Source: Siphonodentalium dalli
Taxonomy: Eukaryota; Mollusca; Scaphopoda; Gadilida; Siphonodentaliidae
Assembly (NCBI GenBank): GCA_032622095.1
Contig: CP136063.1
Location: forward strand, 203,595,934 to 203,659,933
Length of the DNA: 64,000 nt
Direction: 5' to 3'
Positions within the stretch are counted from its first letter, which is position 1, and each line of letters begins with the position of its first letter. Below, one piece after another: positions 23,949 through 36,337 of the stretch. Position numbers and translations under genes: made by a program. The notes under the pieces are model-generated. The model made no database searches. It was not told where the DNA came from and worked only from the letters and a program-made list of their open reading frames with translations.

Positions 23949-24504
23949 TAGGGCTGTAACGATTCATTGTGAATTCAATGTACATGTACCTCTATCAGGA
24001 AATCAAGTAATTTCTGAAGATGGGCATGTGTAAAAGCTCAAAACCAGCAATTTTCTCTCAAGTTAGTGATGCTACCCCGCATAGCGGGCTAGCATCACCA
24101 AATTCACCCTCGGGGGACCTCATTCTGCAAATGACAGACACACTATTTCAAGGCTTGCTCAAGTCTACATGTCTACATGTATTATTTGTATTTGACTCAT
24201 CTACATGTTGCTAAATTAACCATTAAACTGAAATTTAGTTTTAAATGAACTCTCTCTCCAGTTTATACCAGTATAAACATGATACATGTACATGTAATTC
24301 TGATACTAGTACATGTACAATGTACATGTTGTAATTCAAGTGGTACTAGTATTTATTTGGGAACTCTAATTTAGTGAATCATCATACATGTACTAGTACC
24401 TGTACATGTGCATAATGTACATGTACATGTATGTATCATATGGTTGATCATGTATCGTGATTTGAACATATTGTATCATGAACAAGTGTATCGTTACAGC
24501 CCTA
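23949..24504. mobile_element. hAT-like element with nested insertion
   Basis: Ends TAGGGCTGTAACGAT and the inverted form ATCGTTACAGCCCTA. Flanked by CCAAATTT and CCAAATAT, 7 of 8 identical. Same family as 22593-22840. Contains a family-2 fragment at about 24061-24157. Confidence 0.85.
24061..24157. mobile_element. CAAGYCTG element family 2, right-end fragment
   Basis: Right hairpin and end only (AAATTCACCCTCGGGGGACC to AGGCTTG), lying inside the hAT-like element. CTCAAGT occurs on both sides, possibly a target duplication. Confidence 0.7.
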
Positions 24505-25411
24505 CCAAATATCATGCCCCAAGACAGTGGTAATTTGGTTATATTTGGAAACTTTTGACAAAGGAATTGTTCCCATGAATTCTTTGACAAAACAATGGAG
24601 TAAACCTGAACATTGTGTTTAATATTCAATGTACTCTATATTTACACAATGTATTTACATATTTATGACACAATTCCATTTTTTGCGGAATTATTTGCTT
24701 GTAATTTGAATTGCACAATATTCTATTGCTGCAATGTGATCTGCATGGTCTGTAAACAAAAAGTAATTCTCAATGGGTTATCATTTCCAGTTCATACATG
24801 TACCTCTCCAGGCTTGGTCTTTACCAGCAGAAACTTGATTTGACCACTCGGACATTGAACTGTGCCAAACAAAGGCAACTTTGTTTTCATAGAACTCAGA
24901 AATCAGCCCGTCATGAAATGAGCTTTGGATAGGTACATGTACATTTATCACTGACAGAATCTATCCTGGTCTCCACAAGGTCTCCCAGGGATGAATTTAC
25001 AAGTGAGAGTGTATTTCATGGAATGTATACGTATACATGTACCTCCATTACATATTTACAAGGAAGCGGATCACTCTCTGCCTTTGACAAGCTGATTGTG
25101 ACTCATCTATATTAATTATTCCGTTCCAGACAAATCGGCTGACTTGACTATAGTAGATCCTGACTTCTTTCCAATATAATGCGAGAACATGGCCAACAGT
25201 ACATGTCTCCCAACACGCGAATCAATACAAAGCTACCTTCAGTAAGCGGCAGAAATGAAATTACTTGGTTATTGTAAAACTGATACTAAACTAGGATCTG
25301 CAGACCACTTTCGTGTATGTGGAATTACTCCTGAGGCAATGAGAAGCTATTCATTGATACTATTTGTTCAGGCACTTTTAGTGATTGACAATTGATATTA
25401 CAGGAAGCAGG

Positions 25412-26076
25412 CAAGTCTGAGTTTAGTGTGCCTGTCATTTGCAGAATGAGGTCCGCAGAGGGTGAATATAGTGATGCTATCCCGCATAGCGGCTGGCGTC
25501 TCTCGTCCAATATGACTTTTCACCATAACCTGGACTCGTACAAGAAAAACACATACTGTACACAACATTGTATAATAACTTTATAATATTGCATATAAGT
25601 GTGGTGCATAGTTTCTGAGTTGACACAATCATGACATGATCTCTCCATATAAAGGCTAAAATGGGTTATCATCTGACCGCTAGCATCACCAAATTCACCC
25701 TCTTGGGGACCTCATTCTGCATGACCTTATTTGAGACATACTAGTAGAAGGTACATGTAGACTCAGATTGAAGTCCCCCCCATGGTGAATATTGTGATAT
25801 ACAACCATTGGGATGTATTGAATCTTGATGCAATGTGTCGTCTGCCAATTTGGGGATATAGATAAACTAAACTAAAAAAGATATAGTATCTATGTGAAGA
25901 AGTTTCAATAGAAATTTGATAATAAAGAAACTTTCCAGAGAAGATGAGGCCTAAGTAGAATGAGGTCCCCAGAGGGTGAATTTAGTGATACTAGCCCGCT
26001 ATGCGGGATAGCGTCACTAAATTCACTCTCTGGGTACCTCATTCTGCAAATGACAGACACACTAAACTCAGGCTTG
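25412..26076. mobile_element. CAAGYCTG element family 2, copy 5 (interrupted)
   Basis: Full ends (CAAGTCTGAGTTTAGTGTG and inverted) with flanks GAAGCAGG / GAAGCATG, 7 of 8 identical. An unrelated stretch of about 175 bp (25501-25675) sits inside the left hairpin. Confidence 0.85.
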
Positions 26077-26171
26077 GAAGCATGGATATTTCCACTACAA
26101 ATTGAGCCTCATCTGATATCGATGGGTTTCTCAAATTTGCTTGTATTCCCTTCAAGTTTTCTCTTTTATAA

Positions 26172-26312
26172 ATACCATGTCTGGATTTAGTGTGTCTGAC
26201 ATTTGCAGAATGAGTTTCCACAGAGGGTGAATTTAGTGACACTTTCCCTGCACAGTGGGCTAGCATCATCAAATTCACCCTCTGGGAACCTCAATCTGCT
26301 TTAATAGGCTTA
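26172..26312. mobile_element. CAAGYCTG element family 2, left end only
   Basis: Left terminal sequence and one complete hairpin, then unrelated DNA. Confidence 0.75.
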
Positions 26313-26351
26313 CCTGCAATGTGTAAGTTGCAAAAGTCAACACAACGGGAA

Positions 26352-26459
26352 TACAGTAATGCCCTAAATAATCGACTCCTTAACCACAGCAGAATGATGG
26401 GTAATTTTTCAGGATTTAGTCGGAAATATGGCTTGTTGCCATTCACCGGAAAGCACTCA
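26352..26459. mobile_element. Fold-back MITE family 1, left half only
   Basis: Left arm from TACAGTAATGCCC to GGAAAGCACTCACTG; the right arm is missing. Confidence 0.85.
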
Positions 26460-26722
26460 CTGTTGCAGCAAAACAGTGAATGCGGATTGGGAGAGTTCCA
26501 AAAAAAATATCACTTTTGCTTTCAAAATTAAATTTGTGGGTGTCACCAGGTGTCACAAATTCATAAATCCTATTGAGTAACCATAACTCCTGTCAGTGCC
26601 AATATCAAATAACTCCTGTCAGTGCCAATATCAACCATGTAGGGACTAAAATAGTCTACATGCATGACTTTCATTTATACAATTTAACTTTCTGTTAACT
26701 CTTTTTGTACTAAGTTTGACCA

Positions 26723-26888
26723 TACAGTAAATGCTCTAAGTAATCGACTTCTTAACCACAGCAGAATTATGGGTAACCCGAGAGCTTTCCGATGAATGGC
26801 AACAAGCCATATTTCCGACTAAATCCTGAAAAGTTACCCATATAATTCTGCTGTGGTTAAGAAGTCGATTACTTAGAGCATTACTGTA
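26723..26888. mobile_element. Fold-back MITE family 1, copy 8 (left arm deleted inside)
   Basis: Outer 45 bp of the left arm joined directly to a complete right arm. Confidence 0.88.
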
Positions 26889-26992
26889 TATCGCCTCTAA
26901 ATTACATGTACCCTGGTAGTCCAGTTTGAATCGAATGTTAAGGACGATGATTCGGATGGATCCTCCAAGGAGACAAGAGAGTAGTGAGTGAC

Positions 26993-27444
26993 CAAGTCTG
27001 AAAATAGTGTGTCTCATTTGCAGAATGAGGTCCCCAGAGGGTGAATTTAGTTATGCTATCCCGCATAGTGGGTTAGCATCACTAAATTCACCCTCTGGGG
27101 ACCTCATTCTGCTTTAGACATCATCTGGGAAATACCGGATATCTATACTAGTATCAAATTAACATTGTTCTAGTTATTTTTTCCCTTCTGGGAAGTCTCT
27201 ATATCCCCTAATTTACAGAAGATAAAATGCATAATCGAGTTGACTAATGTGTGAACATCACCAACTTCAACTGGGGAACTTAATTCATTCTGATCCTAGG
27301 TCTCCCATAGCAGTTGAGGTCAAACCAGAATGAGGTTCCCAGAGGGCGAATTTGGTGATGCTAGCCCACCTTGCGGAATAGCCTTTACTAAATTCATCTG
27401 GGAACCTCATTTTGAAAATGACAGACACACTATTTTCAGGCTTG
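26993..27444. mobile_element. CAAGYCTG element family 2, copy 6
   Basis: Full-length with both hairpins. Flanks TGAGTGAC / TGAGCGAC match at 7 of 8. Confidence 0.88.
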
Positions 27445-28320
27445 TGAGCGACCTATGGTATGTGTTAATGTTGAATAGGACATAACGAGAATAGCATTAA
27501 GATAAAAGCTACTGTCTTATCAAAGGACTTCTCTCCCTGAGTATAAGACCAACAAAAAAAACACTTTGTTTTCGATACCCTGCCTGGCTGAGATTTTCTT
27601 GCCTGCCTCAATATTTGTTTTCAATTTTCTCCAGAAAGCTGGTCTATATATACCGGTATATAAGTTTATCGTTTTCCCAATCCCAAAAGCAAAAATAAGT
27701 GGGTTATTAAGCTCAACATTGGTAGAAATCTTACTGCAGAGTGAATGAGCAACGGACATGTTTCTTTCCAAGGCTTTTAAAATAAATTGCAACAAAAAAA
27801 ACCCAATCCCTGCCTGCCTGTCTGGAAAGTTTCCCAATGTTATCGGAAACATAGAAGTTTTTTGTTTTGGACTAATACTTTTCGAGTAGAAAACAAAAAT
27901 GTATAATGCCAATTTTGCATGATCAGTTTAATATTGGAAAGTTTTCTGAGTGAAGCAAACATGTCATTTGTATACAATGTATCGTTTATTTATATGTATT
28001 GTACATGTACTTGTATGTAACATTATTTGCACAAATCTCTATAGATACTAGATCTATTGTATAAATGGTGATTTTAACAGAGAAATGCAATAAAAGGAAA
28101 TAATTTATTTTCTTTTGTGCCGACTTTTAATCTACTAAAATAAAATACATGTATTTACATGTAATGCATTTTGTTTTGTGATTTCAAGCAGTGTCATTCG
28201 TCGATTTCACTTGTATTTTTGAGGGGCACATAATACTTCATGCAAGTCAGCTTCTAAATTTTACATAAAAATGCTTAAATACTGAAATTTCTAATGTCAT
28301 GATTTTCTCTCTATTTTCAG

Positions 28321-28449
28321 AACACATCTGGTCTAGATGATTTCGATAGGATAAAGACGCTAGGTACCGGCTCATTTGGTCGTGTCATGCTCGTCCAAAA
28401 CAAAAAGGATAAAAATTATTATGCCATGAAAATATTAGATAAACAAAAG
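28321..28449 (+). CDS. PKA-C: PKA-C exon 3 (glycine loop and catalytic lysine)
   Basis: Acceptor TATTTTCAG and donor AAG|GTATGT bound 129 nt in phase 0. The 43 residues start [15 protein letters not shown], continue with the ATP-binding glycine loop [11 protein letters not shown], and end [16 protein letters not shown] holds the ATP-anchoring Lys equivalent to Lys72. Nothing is altered at the ATP site. Both edges coincide with the known PKA-C exon 3. Confidence 0.97.
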
Positions 28450-29271
28450 GTATGTAAAAGGAAATTGAATGATTGTGTTGCTAATGTTTATGATTGCATA
28501 TCAATCTACTAGTCTACATCGTCAATGTTCAACAAACAGTCCAATATTTCCAATGCAAATTTTCAGACAAAAACTTGAACCGATGCAGGCCTTAAAATCC
28601 ATAAAATTTTGCGAGAATCAATTTCTACCATAGATGAAAGACTGCCAAATTTATCAGGAATTACAGATTTTTGTTCCGTTACTGACTTAGCTCAATTCCT
28701 AATTTTAACAAAATCCTTTCCTAACTAACAATGGAAACCGTCTTCTGTTCGTCACTGAACATTCTCTTCCTCTGCTTGCACTGAGCTTAGCACATTTAGT
28801 TGGAATAATTGGTATACCTATATTTATCAACAAAACCTAGGGAAAGGATTCTACAATGGAAACTCATATAGAATCAAATGAAATGTTTCTTGTGTAAATA
28901 AAGTTGTTTTTTTTAAACTTCCACAGTACATAATATTCCAACAGTGAGCTTGTAATTTGTTGTATTGAATATTCAATCTCAAAGCATTTTGATAATGGAA
29001 TGGTTAGTGATTGATTTTCTTTTGGTCAGGTGACTGGAATAAGAACAGCATAAATCTTGTGAATTGATGATTGGTTCGAACTAGATTCGTTATTCTGTAC
29101 ACAATTTGTCCATGTTGTGACAAAAAATCTAAATTTTATGTGAATTTTAAGATTTTTAGTGAAAATTTCAGATAATAACAAAATTTTAGGAAAATTAGAT
29201 TTTTTCAGCATTCTATTGACCAAATTCCAAATATGAAACCCTGGAAAACATTTGGGACATTTTATTGAGGA

Positions 29272-29498
29272 TTAACCCTTTTGAGTGCCAGGTCGATTTT
29301 TGTAACAACCCATATACCCTGTGCCAATGCATTCTCTTATATATGCGAGTCGACCAGGTCGCCTCGCATATATAAGAGAATGCATTGGCCTAACAATTTT
29401 TTTTTTTACAATTTTAATAATTTATTCTTATATTCTTTAACAGACTTATTTTGTAGGTTTAGGGCGATGAGATCGGTCCCTGGCACTCAAAGGGTTAA
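29272..29498. mobile_element. TTAA-CCCTTT hairpin element (family 3), copy 1
   Basis: TTAACCCTTTTGAGTGCCAG at the left, CTGGCACTCAAAGGGTTAA at the right. Inside is the AATGCATTCTCTTATATATG hairpin typical of the family. Confidence 0.85.
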
Positions 29499-29959
29499 CA
29501 AAAACTCGCCATAAATACTGACACAAGGTCACACAACACATTGAAACATTTCATCATTTCCAAAATTTGATTATTTGGAATATGAACAAGTATGCATCTT
29601 GTGAATTCATGGTTGGTTCGTCTGGAACATTTTATGAGATCATTAGAGCAGTGATTGTTTAATTCATATACCAGTATATATGTACTAGTAGCTCATGAAA
29701 ACAGATATATATATATTCACCCAGTCATGCAGACAGGCATATGGTAGACAGATCAAGGCTGTCAGGATTACAGTCATTATTACAGTTGGGAAAAATCCCA
29801 TGCACATGTGCAGACAAATGACCTGTTTAACAGCAGGTATATCATTATGTGTGTTGCATCATGTGTAATGAGTGCTGGAGTTGATGCTGGAATGTGCATT
29901 CTAAAAGTACCATCTCAAAAAAACATAAATACATGTTCCTTAGCCTCTGCTTCGAACCG

Positions 29960-30138
29960 TACTCTCAAGTTATTAATAATTGTGATGGCCTATTAATAGT
30001 GATGGGTTGGGGAATTAGGCTAAAATTAATAATAATGATGGCAATTTCACTCTGTCTCAATGCAAATAATAGTGATCGTTTGGAATTTTCTCCCAAATTA
30101 ATAATCATGCTGACACTATTATTAGGCACCTGAGAGTA
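29960..30138. mobile_element. CTCTCAGGTGCC element (family 4), copy 1
   Basis: Ends TACTCTCA and TGAGAGTA with inner AATAATNGTGATGG motifs spaced along the element. Confidence 0.78.
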
Positions 30139-30771
30139 GCCAGAGTAGAGATTCATAACATGATCTAAGAGTCTACAGTCCTATAAATTCCCACAGATAC
30201 AAGCCGGAAAAGAGATTTCTCCAAAATATGGAATTGTGCCCAAATTTGCACAGATATAAAAGACATCTTCTTCATCAGTATGGATATAAATGTGAAACTT
30301 TCAAGCAGAAGATAAATTTAGTTTTTTGAGGTTTCTTGAAACAGCAAATGATCAATTTTCTCACAACCATGGTCAACCTAATCGATCTATGGTCCACCGT
30401 GGTGTGCCCAAATTCAGAGAGTCTAAAGGACTGCAGTCTCAGCTAAAACTTTTGAAAATAACATTTTGATTAATTTTAATTTGTAGTTAGCTCAATTTGA
30501 ACGTATGAAACTTAAGCGGCAAGCCCGACGTCATAAATAAAAATAGGCCTGTTTGCTTGCTGCCTACTGGTACCTGTAAACAAGAATAAAAAAAACTCCC
30601 ACTGGAAAACTTTTCAGCCGGCTCGCCTACTAGTATATACAATATTATTTTATTCACTTCAGTTGAACCTGTTGCTTTTTGAATTTTTCAGATAAACATT
30701 CCTATACCGGTACATCAATCAATAGGAACCAACAGTTTCAACTACATGTAACATGTAACTGCCGGTACTTA

Positions 30772-31042
30772 TTAACCTTTCCATGACTGGAGCTTCCTGA
30801 AATTTTGCAAAAACACTGTGCCAATGCATTCTCTTATATGCGTGTCTCCATAGCGAGCCTCGCATACATGTATATAAGAGAATACATTGGCCTAACAATA
30901 TTTACCTTGATCTTACAAGTAAGCCAGTGCATTCTCTTAATATATCCGAGGCTCCCTATGGGAGACTCGCATATGTAAGAGATTGCACTGGCACATGATC
31001 TTTAATACTGCACCAGTGCAGCAGTCGTCATAAAAGGGTTAA
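30772..31042. mobile_element. TTAA-CCCTTT hairpin element (family 3), copy 2
   Basis: Full-length: TTAACCTTTCCATGACTGG, two successive GCATTCTCTTATA hairpins, then GTCATAAAAGGGTTAA. Confidence 0.88.
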
Positions 31043-31077
31043 GGGACATAATAGGAACCAACAGTTTCAACTGAATG

Positions 31078-31251
31078 TACAGTAATGCTCTAATTAATCG
31101 ACTCCTTAATCACAGCAGAATTATGGGTAACTTTTCAGGATTTAGTCGGAAATATGGCTTGTTGCCATTCATCGGAAAGCTCTCGGGGTCCTGAAAAGTT
31201 ACCCATAATTCTGCTGTGATTAAGGAGTTGATTAATTAGAGCATTACTGTA
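31078..31251. mobile_element. Fold-back MITE family 1, copy 9
   Basis: Complete left arm joined to the outer half of the right arm. Confidence 0.88.
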
Positions 31252-31292
31252 ACTACTCATTAATTAATGAGTATTCAGTTATCAAAGGGTTA

Positions 31293-31739
31293 CAAGTCTG
31301 AATTTTGTGTGGCTGTCATTTGTAGAATGAGGTCCCCAGAGGGTCAATTTAATGACGCTATCCCGTAAGCAGGCTAGCATCACCAAAATCACCCTCTGGG
31401 GACCTCATTCTGCATGGCCTCATCTGCTATCAAAGAATAGACTCGGATTGAGGTTTCCAATTGGTGACTATTGTGATGTACTAGTACACCCATTGGGAAC
31501 CTTGATTATGCAATGTGTTGTCTGCCAATTTGGGGATGTTCAGAAACTGAACTAAAAAAGAAAGAGAATCTATGTGAAGAAGTTCCTTAGAAATTTAATA
31601 ATAAAGAAACTTTCCAGAGAAGATGAGGCCTGAGAGAGTGAATTTAGTGATGCTAGCCCGCTATATGGGATAACGTCACTAAATTCACCCTCTGGGGGAC
31701 CTCATTCTGCAAATGACAGGCACACTAAACTCAGACTTG
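31293..31739. mobile_element. CAAGYCTG element family 2, copy 7, perfect 8-bp duplication
   Basis: Best full-length copy: CAAGTCTGA at the left, TCAGACTTG at the right, flanked on both sides by AAGGGTTA (31285-31292, 31740-31747). 447 bp, with a hairpin near each end. Confidence 0.92.
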
Positions 31740-31968
31740 AAGGGTTAGTTACATGTATACACATTTGTATGCATGTTGTTATTCCCTATCAACTGAATCA
31801 TTATTCATCTCATATCATGATGCAAACAAACAATTTTATATTAGGCCATGGTTAATTGAGTTTATGTTTAGCGTCATCCAGTATTCTGAGAATAACATGC
31901 GAAATGCTGTGATTATTCATTATTAATTATTCTCGATATATTGCTGAAGTTACTTATATACTCTCAGG

Positions 31969-32139
31969 TGCCAAATAATTGTGATGGCCTTATAATAGTG
32001 ATGGGTGGGGATTTAGGCTGAAATTAATAATAGTGAACGCAATTTCACTGTATGTCTCAATATCGAATAATAGTGATCCTTTGGAATTTACTCCAAAATT
32101 AATAAATGTGCTGACACTATTATTAGGCACCTGAGAGTA
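31969..32139. mobile_element. CTCTCAGGTGCC element (family 4), copy 2
   Basis: TACTCTCAGGTGCC / GGCACCTGAGAGTA perfect ends, TA on both sides. Confidence 0.88.
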
Positions 32140-32294
32140 CATGTACAATGTAAAATTTATAGTATGTGAATCTACTGGGTATGTGAATGAAGCATATGAC
32201 TAAGAGTAAATGTTCCTTTAATGTTCACAAGGGACACTTACTGAGACATAAAATTGTGCATTGTGCCAATAATTAATCAAATTCATTATTTATA

Positions 32295-32529
32295 TACAGT
32301 AATGCCCTAAATAATCGACTCCTTAACCACAGCATAATTATGGGTAATTTTTCAGGATTTAGTCAGAAATATGGCTTGTTGCCATTCATCGGAAAGCTCT
32401 CTCTGAGTTACTTTTTCCCTCTGAGAGCTTTCCGAAGAATGGCAACAAGCCATATTTCCGACTAAATCCTGAAAAATTACCCATAATTCTGCTGTGGTTA
32501 AGGAGTCGATTATTTAGGGCATTACTGTA
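32295..32529. mobile_element. Fold-back MITE family 1, copy 10
   Basis: Full-length, with a longer loop containing TTACTTTTTCCC. Confidence 0.9.
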
Positions 32530-32786
32530 TAATATGTTCTCATTTTTCTGCCAAAAAAGGAAATGAGGTGATTGCATGACGCTAAACATAAAATTAATTA
32601 AACACGGCCTTAATGAGCTTTGAATTATGGATGTGATCTTATTTATAGATCATTTATTCAGCAAAACAGGGTAATCAGAAAGCTGTCAAGAAGATTATGA
32701 CCAACCTGACTGATGTTAATTTTGTTGGCTTAATTGCTACAATAATGACCTATATTTACAATATCTCATATCTCCCTGTATTTTAT

Positions 32787-33074
32787 CAAGCCTGGATATA
32801 GTGACATTTACAAAATGAGGTCCCCAGAGGGTGAATTTAGTTTCGCTATCCCACACACCAAGCTAGCATCACCAAATTCACACTCCGGGGACCTCATTCT
32901 CATTATACTTAGGCATCATCTCCGAAGTTTCTATAGTCTCAAATTAACATTGTTTTCAGTTACTTTTTCCCTTCTGTTCAATTTCTACATGTATACATCC
33001 CCTAATTTGCTGAAGATAAATTGCACAATCGAGACCTCATTCTGCAAATAACAGACAAACTATTTGCAGGCTTG
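32787..33074. mobile_element. CAAGYCTG element family 2, copy 8 (shortened)
   Basis: Left end and hairpin, shortened middle, right end. Flanks TATTTTAT / GATTTTAT match at 7 of 8. Confidence 0.82.
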
Positions 33075-33202
33075 GATTTTATAGATCCAGCCACGGCTCT
33101 CATATCGATTGATTTCTAATTTATTTTGGGCCAGACCGGTGGAATCCATTCATGCTTAGGCCAATATAAATTATGCACTTGTTTCCGATTTGCCTACATG
33201 TG

Positions 33203-33418
33203 TACAGTAATGCCCTAAATATCGACTCCTTAACCACAGCAGAATTATGGGTAATTTTTCAGGATTTAGTCGGAAATATGGCTTGTTGCCATTCATCGGA
33301 AAGCTCTCACTGAGACCTTTCCAATGAATTGCAACAAGCCATATTTCCGATTAAATCCTGAAAAATTACCCATAATTCTGCTGTGGTTTAGGAGTCGATG
33401 TTTTAGGGCATTACTGTA
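33203..33418. mobile_element. Fold-back MITE family 1, copy 11
   Basis: Full-length, GCCCTAAAT subtype. Confidence 0.9.
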
Positions 33419-33857
33419 CCTTGAAAAATGTTGTGACTTGCAAGGCCGCTGTTTGCGAACAAAACACAGCAGTGCATGCATAGTACAAATTTTGGAAGCT
33501 ACCAATGTTTATTTGAGCACACAAAATTTCTTTATAAATTGTTCTTTTGGCCATTGTGTCTCACCAACGAAATATGGTTACTATAATGATATTAGCTTTG
33601 ACTAAGTGCATCTTCCATTACATTTTTGGGCTCTTACATGTATCTTTGTTGCAGAGAGATATTTGGATTATTTCATTCTGCCTTTATACATTGTGGTAGA
33701 ATTGAAACAAGGAAACCCTCTTCTACTTGTCTATAAATAATGTAATGTATGCAAAGCAAACATTTTTCCCTAGCTGTCTGGATTTTTATGACTAACAGAT
33801 CGGAAACAGCGCTTCATGGTCCAAGAAATTTTAATGGCAGCGATTTTTTGAAATTTT

Positions 33858-34210
33858 TATATGCCCATTTTAAAAAAATGGATGTATTACATGTATGTTA
33901 TTGGTCTGTCTGTCTGTCTGTCCATCCATCTGTTCGCTTTTGGTTTCCGGATGATAACTTTAGATAGTCTCAACTGAATGGAATGAAATTTGATATGTGG
34001 GTTTACTATCACAAAATACAGGTCAAGTTCGAATTTGGTTCCACCTGCCATATTTCCACCAGAGTTATGGCCCTTTTTATTGTAATTTGCACTCAATTTT
34101 AGTTTCTGGATGATAACATTTAGTATATGTAGGTCTGAACTGAATGGTATGAAATTTGGTATACATGTATGTTTACTAGCTGAAAATACAGGTCAAGTTC
34201 GAATTTGGGT
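33858..34210 (+). repeat. TCTGTC / TCCATC element with tandem core
   Basis: CTGTCTGTCTGTCTGTCC run followed by two diverged units containing GATGATAACTTTAGATAG and ACAGGTCAAGTTCGAATTTG (about 170 bp apart). Confidence 0.65.
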
Positions 34211-34591
34211 TCCGCCCGTGTGATGCTGAAGATTGTAAATTCACTGGCATGTCATTTTACTAATTTAGCACCTATAAATTGAAGATGACTGATTGGACCG
34301 CTTTGGTGTTATTGAACAACACCCTCTCTGTGAAGCACTGCGGAAACAAACAAGTGTTTTCTATTTGGCCTTAGCTATTTGTTGGGGTTTTCCTTTAGTA
34401 ATTGATCCAAATCTACTCTCCAACTAATTTGTACAGAATTCCCCCAAACATCAATACCACAACCTGATATATTGAGTGGTATGTGGTCCATTCAGTTACA
34501 ACAAAAATAGATTTAGACCATTATTTCGTGCATTGACACTAAATACTGACTTACTGTTTGTTTGCTTAATGCAAGTTACTACACTCAAGCC

Positions 34592-34667
34592 GTTTATAAG
34601 GTGGTGTAGTGTTTATAAGGTGGTTTAGCGTTTATAAGGTGGTGTAGCGTTTATAAGGTGGTGTAGC
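34592..34667 (+). repeat. 19-bp tandem repeat, four units
   Basis: GTTTATAAGGTGGTGTAGC repeated four times with one or no change per unit. Confidence 0.92.
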
Positions 34668-35024
34668 GTGGCCTATCTTTAATACTGATGGTCAACATCA
34701 ATTTGTCTAAAATCAAATCTTTCTAGAAATGAAGCTACATGGATATCTTACAACTAAATAGATTCATCAAACAGCTACATGTATGTAGGTTACTGAAGAA
34801 TTTGCTAGTATTGGTTAATTTTCTGGTAAACTTGAAATGTGCCAATATCAAGGTATGAAAATTGGGGCAAACAGAAAAGTTATGATGACATGTCTACAGA
34901 TCCCATCAAATTACCATGGTGATCCAATATCAGAAATTTCAGAATACGAAAATACTAATTGTCAATGTGTGTAGCCCTGAAAATTATTCGTTTTCTGCCA
35001 AATGGTTGACTAGTCGTTAGTGTT

Positions 35025-35095
35025 AACCATTCCATGGCGGGAGCTGCGCTGCTGCAGCATTAAAGACCCTGTGACAGAGCATATATTAGAGGATG
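35025..35095. mobile_element. TTAA-CCCTTT family 3 fragment
   Basis: CATGGCGGGAGCTGCGCTGC and GCATTAAAGACCCTGTG match the family; the rest is lost where the next element starts. Confidence 0.65.
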
Positions 35096-35368
35096 CGCTG
35101 TGATATATTGTGATGTACACCCATTGGGAACCTCGATTATGCAATGTGTCGTCTGCCAATTCAGGGATATATAGAAACTAAACTAAAAACGGAATATAAT
35201 CTATGTGAATAATAATAAAGAAACTTTCCAGAGAAGATGAGACCTAAGCAGAATGAGGTCCCCAGAGGGTGAATTTAGTGATGTTAGTCCACTATGCGGG
35301 ATAGCATCACTAAATTCACCCTCTGGGGACCTCATTCTGCAAATGACAGGCACATTAACTCAGGTTTG
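35096..35368. mobile_element. CAAGYCTG element family 2, right portion
   Basis: Middle and right hairpin, including GCAATGTGTCGTCTGCCAAT and AAATGACAGGCACA; the left end is missing. Confidence 0.8.
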
Positions 35369-35869
35369 ACCTGAATGCCACCTTAAATGCAAGTAGTTGT
35401 TTCATTGAAGGTTCTGTGACATTTTAAGTCATGGTGTGTTGATATTAAGTTCTAATTGTGTTCAGATCAAATGATAGCATTTTGGTTCCCCACATTCATT
35501 CTATGGGCAGTTTAAGTGGTACCCATTATTATTGCTTAATGGATCATTGGTGAAAGTGAATGGGCTAGCACCCAGGCACCTAGAAATTTCTCTACTCTCA
35601 TACTACTAATGCAGTACATTGGTATAAAACAGGGTCATGAATTGTATCCATTAAATATTCAATCTTGTCTCAAATATTGATGTTTGAATTAAAATGCATA
35701 TTGCTCTAGTACGATATAAACTATCAGATAACAAAATACCCCATTGAATAGGACACACATCAATCTTGAAAATGTTAGAAAACGTATTCTCTTAACTACT
35801 TTCAGACCCATGGTTACAGGGTACACATGGTTACTTTACCTATCAGCTATCCTCCCAAGATAGCTTAGC

Positions 35870-36243
35870 CTTTAGTAGTGGGGCAGTGGTTAGTGTGCCC
35901 CATTAGTAACATCACATGTGGCATGAACAGGTCATCCATTAAAATCCTGCTTTCTGGCATTGAACGTCAAATGCTGCTGCTGGGTTGGTTGCCTTTGGCA
36001 AGCTATCTCATACACAGTTGTCTCAGGGAATTCGCCCATAAACTTGGTTACAGATCTGGTCAGGAGTAAAAAAATATTGTCAGTATGCTAATCCTGATGC
36101 GCTCATAGCTGTTCAGGTTGCTTCCTCCTAAGCGAGGATGGGTGGCAAGCAATGCCCAATGGTCGGGGTAATAATAATGTATATAAAGCACATTGAAACT
36201 AAGTTATTGTGGAATGCGCTATATAAATGCATTGATTATTTTT
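35870..36243 (+). mobile_element. Possible tRNA-derived SINE
   Basis: The head GTGGGGCAGTGGTTAGTGTG resembles a tRNA A box. The tail ATGCGCTATATAAATGCATT is like the L2/V-type 3' ends of many marine-animal SINEs. B box not clear. About 370 bp. Confidence 0.5.
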
Positions 36244-36337
36244 ATATATTTTCAAAGAATTTCTCATCCAAACTGATCCAAACAACTATTATTCAGCAAT
36301 TGTGTTGGTACGGTGAAAAAAATCATAACTTTTGTTA

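Larger units (their letters stand above)
16381..28320 (+). other. Intron 2 of PKA-C
   Basis: About 11.9 kb, rich in nested transposons: CAAGYCTG elements, fold-back MITEs, two hAT-like elements and a TCCGTCCG element flanked by a duplicated 150-bp sequence. Stretches 18813-20144, 22100-22590, 24513-25400 and 27445-28320 contain nothing I can identify beyond ACATGTAC palindromes. A diverged inverted copy of the 20970-21137 repeat lies at about 27560-27700. Confidence 0.85.
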
